Assembly (NCBI GenBank): GCA_004124535.1
Contig: SCKQ01000004.1
Location: forward strand, 1 to 64,000
Source: Fidelibacterota bacterium
Lineage (GTDB): Bacteria > Marinisomatota > Marinisomatia > Marinisomatales > TCS55
DNA length: 64,000 bases
Direction: 5' to 3'
Shown piece after piece: positions 63,101 to 64,000 of the stretch. The position numbers and the translations under genes were made by a program. The first letter of the stretch is position 1, and each line of letters begins with the position of its first letter. The notes under the pieces were generated by a model. That model saw only the letters and a list, made by a program, of their open reading frames with translations, searched no databases and was not told the origin of the DNA.

Positions 63101-63436
63101 TAATGTGAAATTCAGTCGTGCTGATGATCCTAAATTTAAGGTAACATTCGATTCAGTTTCTGTTTTGTAACCTATATATGACACCGTTATAGTGTATGGT
63201 CCACCCACACGCATATTGGGTATATTAAAAACACCACCGCTGCGTGAAGTAGTACCGTAGGTTATACCACTGGGTTCATGGGTGGCAACAATGTTAGCTC
63301 CTTCAAGACCTGCGGCATCTGCTTCAGAGACGCTACCTGCAAGTTCAGATGTAGTAACACCTTGAGCCAACAAAGAGAAACTCATAAAACATAACAGTGA
63401 AATTAAGGATATAAAAATTCTCTGTATCTTCTTCAT
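60188..63436 (-). CDS. Oar-like TonB-dependent receptor
   Basis: 1082 residues. A signal peptide (ISLISLLCFMSFSLLAQG) is followed by a carboxypeptidase-regulatory-like Ig domain (about 30-110: SGGVFNIPNMRVGGPYTITV). A plug domain (about 120-260) has FGGRNWLYNNISLDGSYF and GINTVTKSGTNDL. A long 22-stranded barrel fills the rest, ending MQLGLRISL. The Oar/adhesin-type layout is common in FCB bacteria. The ligand is unknown; peptides and polysaccharide fragments are typical for the group. No SusD-like partner lies within the window. A perfect inverted repeat stands 74 bp upstream of the start. Confidence 0.88.
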   Translation of the reverse strand: MKKIQRIFISLISLLCFMSFSLLAQGVTTSELAGSVSEADAAGLEGANIVATHEPSGITYGTTSRSGGVFNIPNMRVGGPYTITVSYIGYKTETESNVTLNLGSSARLNFTLQQEAIEMAGVEVVGEQDDVMNSGRTGAATYIGADLVAAMPSIKRSTRDLTRLDPRSDGNFSFGGRNWLYNNISLDGSYFNNPFGLDDPAPGGQTNSEPVSYDAVEQVQVSIAPFDVREGGFTGAGINTVTKSGTNDLQVSVYSYARNESFVGNKVGDAEVVADPSLEFSQSGISVSGPIIPNKLFFFINMENEHRNDPGTNYYADKSSRVEGSVMQQISNRMKDVYNYDTGPWEGYTHNTDNVKFLAKLDWNISDQHNLTLRYNKLDASRDLPPHGFVLSYNNTGRGPNASSLPFKNSGYEINNKLDSYALELNSMFSSKIANRFFISKNKFRDYRVPFSVDFPTVEIGEAGATYTTVGHEPFSIHNILDQDVLQVSNNLTYYMGQHAITAGFNYESFKFFNSFNIFRHGVFFLPYFLFDIGFILGGTTFPDLDTFFTQTHPDSNYIKFNDAVGSGPYKGEKIDVAQMSFYVQDEFALNKNLNVTAGVRIDIPKYNNSPVENPFSTGLTLLDENDEPETIDQAALPSDDPILSPRVGFNWANDDRSLQVRGGFGVFTGRLPFVWVGNIFSNPGANPNIPGDGSNPDHETDDGTDRVGYEGLPSVLQQSYDLNSMVTDFKWPQVQTINLAVDKALPGGMLATVELVQSSDKNAIYMRNADLVEPVGTLADGRPYYTTWVPDNYGGLAADFELNDDGGAGVYVIDNTDEGSSMTLTAQLRGKNKGINWSAAYTYLDSKNNLQSTEIASVLYSSQPVQGDPNKPRLAPSQFGMKQRIIVTASHRHEWSKSMATNFGMFFEMGEGNRYIYSGGNRYSHVYSGDVNGDGFGGNDLIYIPENESDINLTNSSDWALLDAFIKQDPYLSENRGKIAERNGLLNPWFSNIDLRINNEFEVVGRKVEVSLDIMNVGNLISSSMGVRKIANASATSPLTLDSWTDDGEPVFSFNGATETFSDDFGEFSRWRMQLGLRISL

Positions 63437-63509
63437 GTTACTATCTCCCTGGATTTTTGATCGATAAATTGTGCATTACACTTTATAGAAATGATTTTTA
63501 TGTTCTATT

Positions 63510-63536
63510 TATCTTATGAATTATAATCATAAGATA
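63510..63536. repeat. Perfect 10-bp inverted repeat upstream of the receptor gene
   Basis: TATCTTATGA (63510-63519) and TCATAAGATA (63527-63536) flank a 7-bp AT spacer. The site lies in the 130-bp gap between the partial outer-membrane gene and the receptor gene, both on the minus strand. It could be an operator or a weak terminator; no T run follows on the minus strand, which favours an operator. Confidence 0.5.
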
Positions 63537-63566
63537 GAAATTAACAAATAACTACTTTAATGAATA

Positions 63567-64000
63567 TCAGAAACTATATTTCAATCCGATTTGAATATGT
63601 GAAAAATCTTCCATCGTTTTAAATTGGGTTCCCTCTGCTCCATAAAATTGTGTAATCGATAACTCAAGATCCAAATTTTCAACAGGCGAATAAGATACAC
63701 CGCCACCCAGCATAGCTTGATTGTCTTCCAAGTCCATAAATGTATTTATTCTGATTTCCAAAGCATCGTCCCAGTAATTTCCTGTGGCTGACAAAAACAT
63801 GCCTAAATCCGTGAACATGGCAAAGGGAGTGCCCATGCCCTGTTGAAGTTCATCTTCATCCATAGCTATCAATTCTATAGGATTGCCATTTTCATCATAT
63901 GCATAAGTAGAGCCATTTACTGCCAGTACATCATTACCGATTAGTTGAATCATTAACGTTATGTCATTCGTGGTTGTGTATTCTAATTGGGAAGCAAATT
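63567..64000 (-). CDS. Outer-membrane beta-barrel protein, C-terminal part only
   Basis: The open frame continues upstream past an internal ATG at 63953 to the window edge (FASQLEYTTTNDITL precedes that ATG), so at least 144 residues of a longer protein are seen. The sequence alternates in beta-strand fashion (MLGGGVSYSPVENLDLELSI) and ends HIQIGLKYSF, with a C-terminal Phe typical of outer-membrane barrels. Acidic turns include YDENGNPIELIAMDEDEL. No family is recognised. It lies upstream of the receptor gene on the same strand. Confidence 0.65.
   Translation of the reverse strand, partial: FASQLEYTTTNDITLMIQLIGNDVLAVNGSTYAYDENGNPIELIAMDEDELQQGMGTPFAMFTDLGMFLSATGNYWDDALEIRINTFMDLEDNQAMLGGGVSYSPVENLDLELSITQFYGAEGTQFKTMEDFSHIQIGLKYSF

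Noticed and set aside
1..64000. Mobile elements, CRISPR arrays, tRNA or rRNA genes
   Set aside because: No transposase, integrase, regular repeat array or recognisable structural RNA was seen on either strand by eye; tRNAscan-SE and a self-dot-plot would confirm.

Overview
The window looks like a chromosomal segment of a heterotrophic, probably aerobic, Gram-negative bacterium of the FCB group. The best guess is Marinimicrobia (SAR406) or a close relative. Support comes from a secreted protein with a Por-type (type IX) C-terminal sorting domain (YPNPFNPTTTIRF), an Oar-like TonB-dependent receptor with an N-terminal carboxypeptidase-regulatory-like domain, and secreted tandem amidohydrolases. 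This assignment is an inference; there is no rRNA or marker gene in the window. I see no tRNA, rRNA, CRISPR array, transposase, integrase or phage gene. No gene-free stretch exceeds 300 bases.

Layout. (1) 1-6713: an aerobic carbon monoxide dehydrogenase locus. The accessory genes coxD and coxE (the latter cut by the window edge) diverge from coxM-coxS-coxL-coxG and an XdhC-type protein fused to a YHS domain. CoxL carries the form I active-site loop AYRCSFR. (2) 15850-6771, minus strand: a second molybdenum hydroxylase with the form II loop AYRGAGR (coxG-like, S, L, M). It is followed co-directionally by a SUMF1-fold protein without the catalytic cysteines, a MIP18/PaaD-type protein, an amidohydrolase with an altered metal site, a small membrane protein and a propionyl-CoA-synthetase-like ligase. 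(3) 21658-16026, minus strand: a molybdenum cofactor operon (moaA, fused moaC-mogA, a TauE/SafE permease, moeA, rhodanese-moeB, moaD, moaE). (4) 29039-21909, minus strand: an Fe-S/NrfD fusion and a DMSO-reductase-family enzyme, then a two-subunit Tat-exported molybdenum hydroxylase of the isoquinoline-oxidoreductase type. A decayed copy of the 3' end of the DMSO-reductase-family gene lies just downstream of the latter. mobA (29120) diverges from this block.

(5) 32826-29697: pentose-phosphate genes rpe, tkt, rpiB. (6) 44415-32884, minus strand: a long, tightly overlapped operon encoding tryptophan catabolism through kynurenine, 3-hydroxyanthranilate and 2-aminomuconate. It also contains an SDR without the YxxxK motif and a thioredoxin-like [2Fe-2S] ferredoxin, and its tail holds an acyltransferase, a VOC protein, an M19 dipeptidase and an OsmC protein. 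(7) 44515-49717: a LOG-family protein and two secreted amidohydrolases. (8) 49766-51519: a sorted secreted protein and a beta-barrel protein behind a Fur-like box. (9) 51674-58211: a TetR-controlled fatty-acid beta-oxidation operon with a HlyIII/PAQR membrane protein inside it. (10) 58288-60117: a Na/Pi cotransporter with its PhoU-like partner. (11) 60188-64000: a large TonB-dependent receptor and a partial outer-membrane protein.

How it fits together. The first 30 kb is a molybdenum island: four molybdoenzymes of two superfamilies sit beside most of the cofactor pathway and MobA. The cytidylyltransferase MocA expected for MCD-type hydroxylases and a molybdate transporter are not in the window. 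The rest is amino-acid, fatty-acid and peptide catabolism, consistent with an organism that supplements organic carbon use with CO oxidation.
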